Positions 16,676 to 24,963 of a stretch of 64,000 nt of DNA are shown piece after piece. A program made the position numbers and the translations under genes. Positions within the stretch are counted from its first letter, which is position 1. The number at the start of each line of letters is the position of its first letter. Origin of the DNA: Terriglobia bacterium (GTDB lineage Bacteria > Acidobacteriota > Terriglobia > Terriglobales > Acidobacteriaceae); contig JAIQFC010000012.1 of the NCBI GenBank assembly GCA_020073465.1, forward strand, positions 97,603 through 161,602. The letters run 5' to 3'. The notes beneath the pieces are model-generated. The model saw nothing but the letters and a program-made list of their open reading frames with translations, did not search any database and was not told the DNA's origin.

Positions 16676-17566
16676 ATGGAAATCCTTCCATTTTTGCTGG
16701 CCCCATTTTTGGCCAGCCTGATTCTTACCGGCATTCACGCGTACCTGGGTGTTCACGTAGTCGAGCGCGGCGTGATCTTCGTCGACCTGGCGCTGGCGCA
16801 GATCGCGGCGCTGGGCGCGACCATCGCCATTCTGATCGGAATGGATCCCCACGGAGTCGGAGCGTACTGGCTGAGTCTGGGGTTTACGTTCGTGGGCGCA
16901 GCGGTTTTTGCCTTTGCCCGGACGCGGCGTGGCCACATTCCGCAAGAAGCCTTCATCGGCATCGCGTATGCGGTGGCATCGGCCACGGCGATTTTGGCCA
17001 TGAGCAAGGCGACCGGCGAGACCGAACATCTGAAGGACATGCTGGTGGGCAACATCCTGGCCGTCTCCATGCATGACGTGGCCAAGACGGCGGTGCTCTA
17101 CGGCGTGATTGGCCTGTTTCACTACATTTTTCGCAAGCAGTTTCTGCTGATCTCGACCGACATCGAACAGGCCGAAGCGCGCGGGCTGAACATTCGCTTC
17201 TGGGATTTCCTGTTCTATGCTTCGTTTGGGTTTGTCGTGACATCGTCGGTCGCGATTGCCGGCGTTCTTCTGGTGTTCTGCTACCTGGTAGTGCCGTCGG
17301 TGGGCGCAATGCTGTTTGCCGACCGCATCGGACGCCGTCTGGCCATTGGCTGGACCATGGGGACGCTGGTTTCAGCATTAGGTGTGTTTTTCTCGGTTTG
17401 GAAGGATCTTCCCACTGGAGCCACGATCGTATGCACGTTCGGGGGAGTGCTGATCGTGATGTTCCTCGTGCATCTGTTGTTCTTTCACGGACGGGAAGCG
17501 CATGTGCTCCAAGGGGCAGTCTCAGCCGAAAATCACAAGGAGCGGGTGTTGCACGGCAAGGGCTAG
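16676..17566 (+). CDS. znuB: Zinc/manganese ABC transporter permease
   Basis: A 296-residue ABC-3 family permease with eight or nine transmembrane segments. Typical motifs are the N-terminal LASLILTGIHAYLGVHVVER, the conserved VDLALAQIAALG (family: HaxLpGiAlG-type helix) and the cytoplasmic coupling region AEARGLNIRFWDFLFY. AAAGGAGAGG precedes the ATG. The ATPase that should energise it is absent from this cluster and must come from elsewhere if the system works. The C-terminus is slightly longer than usual. Confidence 0.9.
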   Translation: MEILPFLLAPFLASLILTGIHAYLGVHVVERGVIFVDLALAQIAALGATIAILIGMDPHGVGAYWLSLGFTFVGAAVFAFARTRRGHIPQEAFIGIAYAVASATAILAMSKATGETEHLKDMLVGNILAVSMHDVAKTAVLYGVIGLFHYIFRKQFLLISTDIEQAEARGLNIRFWDFLFYASFGFVVTSSVAIAGVLLVFCYLVVPSVGAMLFADRIGRRLAIGWTMGTLVSALGVFFSVWKDLPTGATIVCTFGGVLIVMFLVHLLFFHGREAHVLQGAVSAENHKERVLHGKG

Positions 17567-17669
17567 CGGCGCCTCCATCCCGCCAAAGCTGATTCCCTCT
17601 TTCTTCCCGTCGTGCTAGCATTCCGGGCGACATTTCGCTGCTAGAAGGCCACGTTTAAGGAGGGCTCAA

Positions 17670-18014
17670 ATGGCGCACGCCACGACGCCTGTTCCCGCTG
17701 TCTGGATGCAGGCAAGCAAGATCGCGCTGGTAGGTAAGATTCTGGCCTGGGTTGGCATTGTTGGTCTGGCACTTGGATTTGTCCTTAAGTACGCCTTCCA
17801 CTACTACCTGCACTACAACCCAACCGCATTTGATCCCTACTGGCCGCGACGAGCGGGACTGCTGTTCCACATCAGCGGCGGAATGCTGGCTTTGCTCACC
17901 GGGCCCTTTCAGTTTTGGACCGGCCTGCGGCAGAAGCACATGCAGGTGCATCGTTGGACGGGAAGACTCTTCCTGCTGGGCGCGGGGATGGGGGTCATTG
18001 GGGCATCGCTGTAG
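17670..18014 (+). pseudogene. DUF2306 membrane protein, N-terminal fragment
   Basis: A 114-residue frame with a good Shine-Dalgarno (AAGGAGGG). It matches the front half of DUF2306 membrane proteins: a first helix (IALVGKILAWVGIVGLALGF), then RRAGLLFHISGGMLALLTGP, FQFWTGLRQKHMQVHRWTGR and the start of the next helix. It stops abruptly at GVIGASL. The missing second half is recognisable about 1.06 kb downstream (19072-19439), so this is a gene interrupted by inserted DNA. It could still make a truncated protein. Confidence 0.75.
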
Positions 18015-18118
18015 GAACATCTTCCAATCCATCGGACCCGGCTGTCATCTGTGACTCCTGGGCGAACACGAGCACCACGGTTCCGAAGCGCTAGCGGAGA
18101 TAGGCAGGGATCGAGAGT

Positions 18119-18853
18119 ATGCAAAAAAGCGTCAGCGTGGTGGTCACGATACTTTTTGGGCTCTTTGCTCTTCCGGCGCTGATATTCGGCTTCTACCTGG
18201 TCGCCTGCTCAGTCCGCATCCACACGACTGAGGTCTACTACGTCGAGTATCCGTATCTTGCCGTCGGTTCAGGCTTAGTGATTCTCGGGGCTGGCATTTT
18301 CTGCTGCGCTTTGTATGGTGCATCGCGCAGGGGTTTTTACAGACTCCTGCTCCCTGTTGGAGCTGTACTTGGGTTGGCGACGCTCGTGTACATCCCCGAT
18401 GGGATACCGCATGTGCACCGGAGCATGATTCAAGACTCTAACTACTTGTCGAGCGTCCATTCATTCCTTGGTGTTTGGCATGACGCCAATCACAGATTCC
18501 CAAAGAACGAGGCCGAGTTCTTGGATGCCCTGAGGAGAGGCCCCGAAACGTGGCAGAATCGTGTGAAATCGCCGCCCACAGAGAGCTTCTACTCTCAGAG
18601 AGGACAGCGGCTCCCTTACCAGATCGTTGTCGTAAACGACGCAGCTGGGCCACGTTTGGATAATGTGTCAGATCGTCCGGGCGTAATCTACTACGCGGTT
18701 TCGACTGATCAACAACAGTACTGGGTCACGATGACGGGGCTGCTCAAGGACACATCCTCTACCGCAACCCTAAAGAGACTGATCGATCGACCGAACGAAA
18801 AGTTGCTCGTCCTTTCGCCATCAGGCTACGACTGCCCAAGTCCGGGGCACTGA
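18119..18853 (+). CDS. Membrane protein of unknown function lying within the split DUF2306 gene
   Basis: A 244-residue protein with three predicted N-terminal transmembrane helices (VVVTILFGLFALPALIFGFY, LAVGSGLVILGAGIFCCALY, LLLPVGAVLGLATLVYI). A soluble C-terminal domain from about residue 110 carries HDANHRFPKNEAEFLDALRR, which resembles the conserved 'yP.s..eL..al' segment seen after the helix of pseudopilin-like proteins, and strands such as PGVIYYAVSTDQQQYWVTMT. Base composition is less GC-rich than neighbours. Together with its position between two halves of another gene this suggests acquired DNA. Function unknown. Confidence 0.65.
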   Translation: MQKSVSVVVTILFGLFALPALIFGFYLVACSVRIHTTEVYYVEYPYLAVGSGLVILGAGIFCCALYGASRRGFYRLLLPVGAVLGLATLVYIPDGIPHVHRSMIQDSNYLSSVHSFLGVWHDANHRFPKNEAEFLDALRRGPETWQNRVKSPPTESFYSQRGQRLPYQIVVVNDAAGPRLDNVSDRPGVIYYAVSTDQQQYWVTMTGLLKDTSSTATLKRLIDRPNEKLLVLSPSGYDCPSPGH

Positions 18854-19071
18854 GGATTAGGGAATGAGTTTTTTCTTTAGCTGCTGATCCGTCGCTGAGG
18901 GGGTAAGAGGGCACGCCGATCTGAGGCGCGGCCCTTCGTCTTTAGGCTGGCGATCCGTTCCTGATTCCGGGATGTGTTGGCCTGCCGATCCGCGCCCTGA
19001 TCGGGGTCCGTTTAGCTGCCGGATGCGATCCCGAATCGGGGGCGATTCTCCGATCCGCGCCGTGGTGCTAA
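18854..19071. other. Gene-free stretch with recurring GATCCG words
   Basis: No gene is visible. The words GCTGATCCGTC, GGCGATCCGTT, GCCGATCCGCGCC and CCGATCCGCGCC recur at irregular 30-60 bp spacing, giving the look of a decayed repeat at the right edge of the DNA that splits the DUF2306 gene. Confidence 0.4.
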
Positions 19072-19439
19072 CCCGGCCAGGGGGTGTTCGGGGGGCCTGG
19101 CGGGATAACTTACCTAGCCTTCACGACCACCTACGGCTGGGCGTTTGGCACCGGCCTTATCGGGCTGGCCTTCGCGTGGGCAAGCACCTGCCATGGCGTA
19201 CTACGCGATCCGCAAAGGGACTGGTCCAGATCCACAAAGAGTGGATGATCCGCGCCTATGTAGTGACGTACGCGTTCGTTACTTTCCGGGTGTTCAGCGA
19301 CTATGGGCCGATCTCGCGTCTGCAACCTGTCAACGACCTGAGCATAACGCTGAGTTGGGCGTGCTGGGTGGTACCGCTTTGTGTCACCGAACTCGTGATG
19401 CAGTTGAGGCGCATGCGAACGCTTGCGGCAGGACAGTAG
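19072..19439 (+). pseudogene. DUF2306 membrane protein, C-terminal fragment with frameshifts
   Basis: The second half of the DUF2306 gene. Reading needs three frames: ITYLAFTTTYGWAFGTGLIG and LAFAWAS from 19105, then AYYAIRKG near 19200, then QIHKEWMIRAYVVTYAFVTF near 19230, ending at the stop at 19439. The order and spacing match the family's third to sixth helices, including the HxxWMxRxYxxTxAxVTxR motif. Two frameshifts within 120 bp show that the fragment has decayed. Its N-terminal partner is 17670-18014. Confidence 0.72.
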
Positions 19440-19518
19440 GGCCTGGGGTTCGATGTGTGAGGCCACGTGGTTCGTGCTCCTGCTAAACTGAAATGGAAAC
19501 TGCAGGCGGAGATCTCCC

Positions 19519-20652
19519 ATGCTACTTCACGGTATTTTTCCTCCCATCACGACGCCGTTCTATCCCGACGGCAACGTGTATTTCAAGAAGCTCGAACACA
19601 ATGTCGAACGTTATTCGCGCACGCCGGTGGCGGGCATTGTTGTCCTTGGCTCGACAGGCGAGGCGATCATGCTCTCCGACGGGGAGCGCCGCGACGTGCT
19701 GAAAGCCGCGCGGGAAGCCAGCGCGCCAAACAAGGTGCTGATCGCCGGTACCGGGATCGAATCCGCCATCGAGACGTTGCGCCTCACTGAATACGCCGCC
19801 GAACTCGGATACGACGTGGCCATGGTGCGCACGCCGCACTACTACAAGAAGCAGATGCTGCCGGCGAACCTGCTTGCGTTTTACCGAACGGTCGCGGACC
19901 GTTCGCCATTGCCGGTGATCATTTACAACTTCCCGCAGGCCACGGGCTATGACATTCCCGCCGAGGTGGTCATCGAACTGGCGGAACACCCGAACCTGAT
20001 CGGCATTAAGGAGTCGAGCGGCGACGTGGAGAAGGTCCGCAGAATGGTCGCAGCTACGCGCCACATCAAGCGCAGCGCTACCGTAACCGAGACGTTCGAC
20101 GCCGTCACGCCGCGGATGCTTGCCGCCGCCGCGGCAGGCTCCAGCGCCGACAGCGGGGAACTGGTGCCGGTCGGAGTGTTGGCTGGGACCGCGGAGACTT
20201 CCCCAGTTCTACGCACAGAAGGCGCAAAACTAGGATACCCGGGTTCTTCTTCCGGAAAGCCGTCTTCTGCGGCGGTGACGCTGGCCGGCAACCTGAAGAC
20301 GCGACAGAAAGAAGTCGGATTCCAGGTGATGGTGGGCGCTGCCCATCAATTGCATCCCTCGCTAGATGCGGGTGCTGTGGGGGCGATCCTCGCCTTTGCC
20401 TGCCTGGCACCGACAGCGTGTTATGAGATCTACGCCGCGTGGAAAGAAGGGGACGCGGAATTGGCCCGCCTGAAACAGGAGCGAATCGCCAAGGCGGCGC
20501 TGCGGGTGGGCAGCGAACTGGGGATTCCCGGCCTGAAGCATGGCATTGATTTCAACGGCTACTTCGGTGGCCCGGCGCGCTTACCGTTCTTGCCGTTAAC
20601 CGCAGACCTTAAAGCAGAAGTTGAGTGCCTGCTAGCGGATATCAGGAACTAG
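19519..20652 (+). CDS. Dihydrodipicolinate synthase family protein with central insertion
   Basis: A 377-residue class I aldolase TIM barrel of the DapA/NAL family. Signatures are GIFPPITTPFYPDG, LGSTGEA (the GTTGE loop), Tyr136 in IIYNFPQ and the Schiff-base Lys164 in IGIKESSGD. Family members are usually about 290-310 residues. The extra length is a Gly/Ser/Ala-rich segment at about residues 190-265, between two core elements (VRRMVAATRHIK and GFQVMVGAAHQLHPSL). Part of it (SPVLRTEGAKLGYPG) looks like translated repeat DNA. The enzyme may be a lysine-pathway DapA or, more likely, a sugar-acid aldolase; neighbours do not decide. Confidence 0.8.
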   Translation: MLLHGIFPPITTPFYPDGNVYFKKLEHNVERYSRTPVAGIVVLGSTGEAIMLSDGERRDVLKAAREASAPNKVLIAGTGIESAIETLRLTEYAAELGYDVAMVRTPHYYKKQMLPANLLAFYRTVADRSPLPVIIYNFPQATGYDIPAEVVIELAEHPNLIGIKESSGDVEKVRRMVAATRHIKRSATVTETFDAVTPRMLAAAAAGSSADSGELVPVGVLAGTAETSPVLRTEGAKLGYPGSSSGKPSSAAVTLAGNLKTRQKEVGFQVMVGAAHQLHPSLDAGAVGAILAFACLAPTACYEIYAAWKEGDAELARLKQERIAKAALRVGSELGIPGLKHGIDFNGYFGGPARLPFLPLTADLKAEVECLLADIRN

Positions 20653-20740
20653 CGAGGCCGGACATCGGGAGGCCTGCCTTCCTACCGTCGACCTCTTGCC
20701 CATACCCCGTTACCCTGCCGGTGATCGATAGGAGGGTCGC

Positions 20741-21322
20741 TTGTACAAACGCCTAAGGGCTGTGGTTCCAGCAGTTCAAGTGGCAGCCGCCATTGTTGTT
20801 TTTTCTGCCACTAAGTTCTACGGCACCAGTAGGTTTTATGAGTACTACCTCGGGGACGCTCAGAATGTGATCATCCACCTAAATCTCCCGTTGATGGCTC
20901 TCTGGGCTCTCGTTTTCTCCCCGATTGCGTGGCTCACCCGCTATCTGCCGCCTGTGACGGGGACACTTCATGCGGTCGGGATAATTCTGGTGGCTCTGCT
21001 GCTAGCCTCGAGTGTTGCGCTGTTCTGGTATCTCGTCGTTGTTGAAATCGAAATGAGGAGTCGCGGGAAAAGCATGCTGAGACCATCAAGATGGTCCAGC
21101 GCGCTGGTGCTAGCGGCCTGCCTGTTTTGCTTTGGGGCGGCTACACTCTTCTACAGTTACACAGTGTCGAGACCTCTGTGGTATGGACGACCGGTTGACG
21201 CGGTCATCGAAGGCATCTTTCCCACGATCTGGGGGATTGTGTTTATCGGAATCGGTATTCAGGATTTCGTTGTTTCCCTGCGGAATAGAACAGAGCGTTC
21301 CGCTGAGGTCAAGAGTAGCTAA
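20741..21322 (+). CDS. Four- to five-helix membrane protein of unknown function
   Basis: A 193-residue protein starting at a TTG with the strong Shine-Dalgarno TAGGAGGG just upstream. Transmembrane segments are visible at about 8-25, 45-65, 75-100, 115-140 and 155-175 (VAAAIVVFSATKF, LPLMALWALVFSPIAWLT, VGIILVALLLASSVALFWYL, ALVLAACLFCFGAATLFYSY, IWGIVFIGIGIQDFVVSL). GC content is lower than the flanking genes. The family is not recognised. It ends 40 bp before the MFS gene on the same strand. Confidence 0.65.
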   Translation: MYKRLRAVVPAVQVAAAIVVFSATKFYGTSRFYEYYLGDAQNVIIHLNLPLMALWALVFSPIAWLTRYLPPVTGTLHAVGIILVALLLASSVALFWYLVVVEIEMRSRGKSMLRPSRWSSALVLAACLFCFGAATLFYSYTVSRPLWYGRPVDAVIEGIFPTIWGIVFIGIGIQDFVVSLRNRTERSAEVKSS

Positions 21323-21361
21323 TGCCGCATACCGGGTCGTGCATGCTATATTCGCTCGACC

Positions 21362-22663
21362 GTGGCCTCCTCCGACCTGCAACCGCGCACTGCGCTGATC
21401 GTGCTCACGGCGCTCAACCTGCTGAACTATGCGGACCGCAATGTGCTGTTCGCGGTGCAGCCGCTGGTGCAGGATGAGTTCCATCTGACGAAAGAGCAGA
21501 TCGGATTTCTTACCAGCGCCTTCCTTGCGTTCTACATGGTGGCCGCTCCATTCGTCGGCCCTCTCGCCGATCGTTATTCACGCAAGCTCATCATCGTGCT
21601 CGGAGCCCTCTTCTGGAGCGGTCTAACGCTGCTCACCGCAGTCACGCATAACTATACGGAGCTGCTGGTTCGTCACACCCTGGTGGGTATCGGCGAGGCC
21701 ACCTTCGTCACGATCGCGCCGACTTTTGTGGCCGATCTTTTCGCAGAAGAGAAGCGCGGGCGCATTCTCGGGGTCTTCTATCTGGCGATTCCCGTGGGAT
21801 CAGCGGCGGGATACCTGTTGGGTGGCTATCTGGCGCCGCACCATGGCTGGCGTTTTCCTTTCTATGTCGCCGCGACTCCGGGCTTCCTGCTGGCGCTTGC
21901 GGTGCTGTTCTTGAAGGAACCGGAGCGCGGGCAGTTCGACTCTCTGCGGGAAGCTCCGTGGCAACAGGTGGTGCGCGATGGTTCGACGGCTGCCTACTTG
22001 TGGGCAGTGATCGTCAACTACCTCAAACACCTGTATGTCGCGCTGGTGCGCAATCCCGCATTCCTGACGGCCACCCTCGGCATGGCTGCGATGACCTACT
22101 CTCTCGGCGGTATCCAGGTATGGATGCCTCAGTTCCTGTACAGCGAACGTGGCTATTCTCTCGAGGCGGCAAATCTTACATTCGGGATTGTCATCGTGAT
22201 CGATGGTATCGTGGCCTCGCTGGCAGGCGGCTGGCTGGGCGACTATCTGTTGCCGCGGATCAGGAGTTCGTACTATCTGGTCTCGGCGGCCAGCATGTTG
22301 CTGGGGGTTCCCGTGATGGTGGTAGCGCTGTTCGTAAAAGGACGCGTCATGGTGCCCGCCATCGGGGTGGCTGCCTTCTTTCTCCTGCTGAACACCGCAC
22401 CGTTGAACGCCGCGGTCATCAATTCTGTCGGGGCCCACGTTCGCGCGACCGCCATCGCGGTGAACATCTTCATCATCCACATTCTCGGTGATGTGCCCTC
22501 GCCCACCATGATGGGATGGGTAGCCGACAAACACTCATTGCAGGCTGCTTTCGTCCTTCCCGTGATCGCCATGGTGCTCTCTTCTGCCATACTGTTTTAT
22601 GGTATGAGGTTCGCGCCCGCGGTCCACGTTGGCCGCACTCCAGTAAAGGCAGGGAAGACCTAA
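21362..22663 (+). CDS. Major facilitator superfamily transporter (Spns-like)
   Basis: A 433-residue inner-membrane secondary transporter with twelve predicted helices. It opens with LIVLTALNLLNYADRNVLFA, typical of the spinster/Spns-like subfamily, and has the loop 2-3 MFS signature GPLADRYSRKLII and the repeat equivalent later (GGWLGDYLLPRI). A GTG start is used without a clear Shine-Dalgarno, so the start is uncertain by a few codons. The stop is 5 bp from the glycosyltransferase start, implying co-transcription. Spinster-like carriers move lipids or organic acids; the substrate here is unknown. Confidence 0.88.
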   Translation: MASSDLQPRTALIVLTALNLLNYADRNVLFAVQPLVQDEFHLTKEQIGFLTSAFLAFYMVAAPFVGPLADRYSRKLIIVLGALFWSGLTLLTAVTHNYTELLVRHTLVGIGEATFVTIAPTFVADLFAEEKRGRILGVFYLAIPVGSAAGYLLGGYLAPHHGWRFPFYVAATPGFLLALAVLFLKEPERGQFDSLREAPWQQVVRDGSTAAYLWAVIVNYLKHLYVALVRNPAFLTATLGMAAMTYSLGGIQVWMPQFLYSERGYSLEAANLTFGIVIVIDGIVASLAGGWLGDYLLPRIRSSYYLVSAASMLLGVPVMVVALFVKGRVMVPAIGVAAFFLLLNTAPLNAAVINSVGAHVRATAIAVNIFIIHILGDVPSPTMMGWVADKHSLQAAFVLPVIAMVLSSAILFYGMRFAPAVHVGRTPVKAGKT

Positions 22664-22668
22664 GCCGG

Positions 22669-23844
22669 ATGCATTACTTTCATTGGATCGCAGGCCTGAT
22701 TCTTGCTCTCGCCTGGTTTTCGCGCATCGTGGACGCCGCCCTCGGCATGCCCCACATTGCCGATGTTTCCCGCCCGGAATGGGACCGTAATCCTGTTTCT
22801 CCCGGCGGCAACCCGCGGGTTTCAATCATTGTCCCGGCGCGCAATGAAGAGGAGACCATCGAGCAACCCCTACGAACTCTTCTTGCCCTCGACTATGACA
22901 ACTACGAAGTGATCACAGTCAACGACCGCTCGACCGACCGCACCGGGGAAATCATGGAGAGAATTGCAGCGACCCCGGCTGCGCACGGTTGCCTGCGGGT
23001 GGTCCACCATCAGGAACTGCCTGCGGGATGGCTGGGGAAGACTCACGCCATGTGGACGGCTGCGAATCAGGCGACGGGCGATTGGCTGTTATTCACCGAC
23101 GCCGACGTGCTCTTCAAACCTGACTCCCTGCGTCGTGCCCTCGTCTACGCGGAGTCCGTGCCCGCGGACCACGTCGTGCTATTCCCCCGCATGATCATGA
23201 AGCGTCCGGGCGAGTTCATGATGATTGCTTTCTTTCAGACCATGTTTATGTTCGGACATCGTCCCTGGAAGGTTGCGGACCCCAGCACCGATGATCACAT
23301 GGGAGTCGGTGCCTTCAATATGATCCGCCGCAAAGTCTACGAGTCGGTTGGCACCTACGAAGCGTTGCGCATGGAGGTGCTCGACGATATGAAGCTCGGC
23401 AAGGTCGTGAAGAAGGCCGGCTTCGCCCAGCGCAACGTTTTCGGCGCCGACCTGATCTCCATTCGATGGGCGCACGGAGCGATGGGTGTAGTCAACAATC
23501 TGACCAAGAACTTCTTCGCCGTGCTGTCGTTCCAGTGGCCGCGCACGCTGATTTCAGCCGCCGGCCTGGCATTCCTCAACCTTATGCCGTTTCTGGGAGT
23601 CTGGCTGGCGAACGGCTGGGAGCGGATTCCTTATGCGATTGCGCTTTGCTCCATGTTTCTGATTTATCTGGGGATGTCGTGGCGCTCGGCGGTACCTCCG
23701 TACTACTTCTTCCTGCATCCCGTCAGCTCGGTGCTGTTCATCTACACGTTGCTGCGCTCCATGTTCGTGACGTTGTGGAATGACGGCATCGTCTGGCGGG
23801 GGACGAAATATCCGCTGGAGGAGTTAAGGAAGGGGATGGTGTGA
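22669..23844 (+). CDS. Membrane glycosyltransferase, family 2
   Basis: A 391-residue inner-membrane GT2 enzyme. It has an N-terminal helix, a GT-A domain at ~45-270 with SIIVPARNEEETIEQ, VITVNDRSTDRTGEI and the DxD motif in LLFTDADVLFKPD, an acceptor motif DDMKLGKVVKKAGF, and three to four C-terminal helices. The architecture is that of HpnB/CrtQ-type transferases acting on lipid-linked or carotenoid/hopanoid acceptors. It directly follows the MFS gene. ATG at 22669 is chosen because the longer frame overlaps that gene. Confidence 0.87.
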   Translation: MHYFHWIAGLILALAWFSRIVDAALGMPHIADVSRPEWDRNPVSPGGNPRVSIIVPARNEEETIEQPLRTLLALDYDNYEVITVNDRSTDRTGEIMERIAATPAAHGCLRVVHHQELPAGWLGKTHAMWTAANQATGDWLLFTDADVLFKPDSLRRALVYAESVPADHVVLFPRMIMKRPGEFMMIAFFQTMFMFGHRPWKVADPSTDDHMGVGAFNMIRRKVYESVGTYEALRMEVLDDMKLGKVVKKAGFAQRNVFGADLISIRWAHGAMGVVNNLTKNFFAVLSFQWPRTLISAAGLAFLNLMPFLGVWLANGWERIPYAIALCSMFLIYLGMSWRSAVPPYYFFLHPVSSVLFIYTLLRSMFVTLWNDGIVWRGTKYPLEELRKGMV

Positions 23845-23847
23845 GCT

Positions 23848-24465
23848 CTACTCCGGCGGCCTGTCACCTTCGACGTCGTTCCCGTAGGTGGCAGTCGTAG
23901 ACGGCTTGGCCTTGGTCTTCTTTGGCTTTGTGGATGGGTGCAGGCGTCCGGCGCTGTAACGTCCCCGGGTTTCGACGTCGTAGTTCTTGGGCAGCGGAGG
24001 AATCAATCCGGCTCTTCCGCTGAGCTGCGAGATCCGCTTCAGGATGATCTCCGCCCTCCCGTCATAAAGCTTGACCGCCCCGCGTATCTCAATCGTGCGG
24101 CCCGCGAGGCCGCGCACGTCGCCGACATCCTTCAGATCAGAAGGGAAGACCACGACGGTAAACGGGCAGGCCAGGTGATCTTCACAGAAATCGACGAAGT
24201 GAACGCCCTTGTTTCCAATCTTCACGTGCAGGACTTTGCCGGTCACGCATTTGACTTCGCCCACGTGCCGGCCGGCCTCGTGGATGGGGATACAGTCAGA
24301 AGCGGCGAACACCGGCGCGGCAGAGATCAGGAGACACGACACCACAATAAGTCTGATCAATGCCGAGGCTGCAGCCAGGCTTCCCCCAGCCGGACGCCGC
24401 GGGATGGCTGTGCCCACACCTGTCGATGAGTGGGAGAATATCGAGCCGGCGGAGCAAGCGAACAT
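23848..24465 (-). CDS. Exported OB-fold-like protein
   Basis: A 205-residue protein with a long n-region and a signal segment (ALIRLIVVSCLLISAAPVFA). Residues ~57-155 look like a small OB-fold (AGRHVGEVKCVTGKVLHVKI, GVHFVDFCEDH, FTVVVFPSDLKDVGDVRGLA, GRTIEIRGAVKLYDGRAEII), followed by a Lys/Pro/Thr-rich tail. Exported OB-fold domains of this kind are of unknown ligand. The start is uncertain; a downstream TTG before LIRLIVV would give a more normal signal peptide. It ends 3 bp from the convergent glycosyltransferase. Confidence 0.65.
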   Translation of the reverse strand: MFACSAGSIFSHSSTGVGTAIPRRPAGGSLAAASALIRLIVVSCLLISAAPVFAASDCIPIHEAGRHVGEVKCVTGKVLHVKIGNKGVHFVDFCEDHLACPFTVVVFPSDLKDVGDVRGLAGRTIEIRGAVKLYDGRAEIILKRISQLSGRAGLIPPLPKNYDVETRGRYSAGRLHPSTKPKKTKAKPSTTATYGNDVEGDRPPE

Positions 24466-24558
24466 GCTTTGATTTTAGGAATTGCCGTCAGTGAAGTCTG
24501 TGATCGAGCAGGAATTCGTAACGGATCTTCCCGGAATGAAACAGCAGTCGCGGAATAC

Positions 24559-24586
24559 AAAAAGGGCCAGATGGGGTCCGGCCCTT
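24559..24586 (-). terminator. Rho-independent terminator after the STAS gene
   Basis: Stem AAGGGCC (24562-24568) with GGCCCTT (24580-24586). On the minus strand the stem runs into five T. It closes the anti-sigma kinase/STAS pair. Confidence 0.8.
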
Positions 24587-24618
24587 ACAGGAATGTGAAA
24601 GGTCACGCGCAGCAGGTT

Positions 24619-24963
24619 CTACTTGAACGCCTTCACCGCCGTCGCCTCATCGTCCTTCACATCGAAAACGGTGTACAGCTTGGTGATCTGCAGCAGGTCG
24701 TTGACTTTCTTGGTCAGCTTGAGCAGCTTCAGTTCGCCACCCTGGTTCTTGGTGGTGGTAAAGGCGCTGACCAGTTCGCCGATGCCTGAGCTGTCAATGT
24801 AGTTGACTTCCGCCAGGTTCAGCAGAATCTTCTTGTTGCCCTTGGAAAGCAGGTCGCGCACCGTGTCGCGCAGAATCACGCTGCCTTCGCCCAGGGTAAT
24901 GCGCCCGTTGCAGTCCACAATCGACACTCCATCCACTTGCCGAGTTCCAACCTTCATCGTCAC
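24619..24963 (-). CDS. STAS-domain anti-sigma factor antagonist
   Basis: A 114-residue single STAS domain of the SpoIIAA/RsbV type. In partner switching the unphosphorylated form binds the anti-sigma kinase and frees the sigma factor. The phosphorylatable serine lies in the conserved YIDSSGIGELV. The GTG start at 24963 overlaps the kinase stop (GTGA) and has AAGGAGG seven bases upstream, so it is preferred to the ATG two codons later. Translational coupling to the kinase supports a functional pair. The sigma factor or other output target is not in the window. Confidence 0.93.
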   Translation of the reverse strand: MTMKVGTRQVDGVSIVDCNGRITLGEGSVILRDTVRDLLSKGNKKILLNLAEVNYIDSSGIGELVSAFTTTKNQGGELKLLKLTKKVNDLLQITKLYTVFDVKDDEATAVKAFK

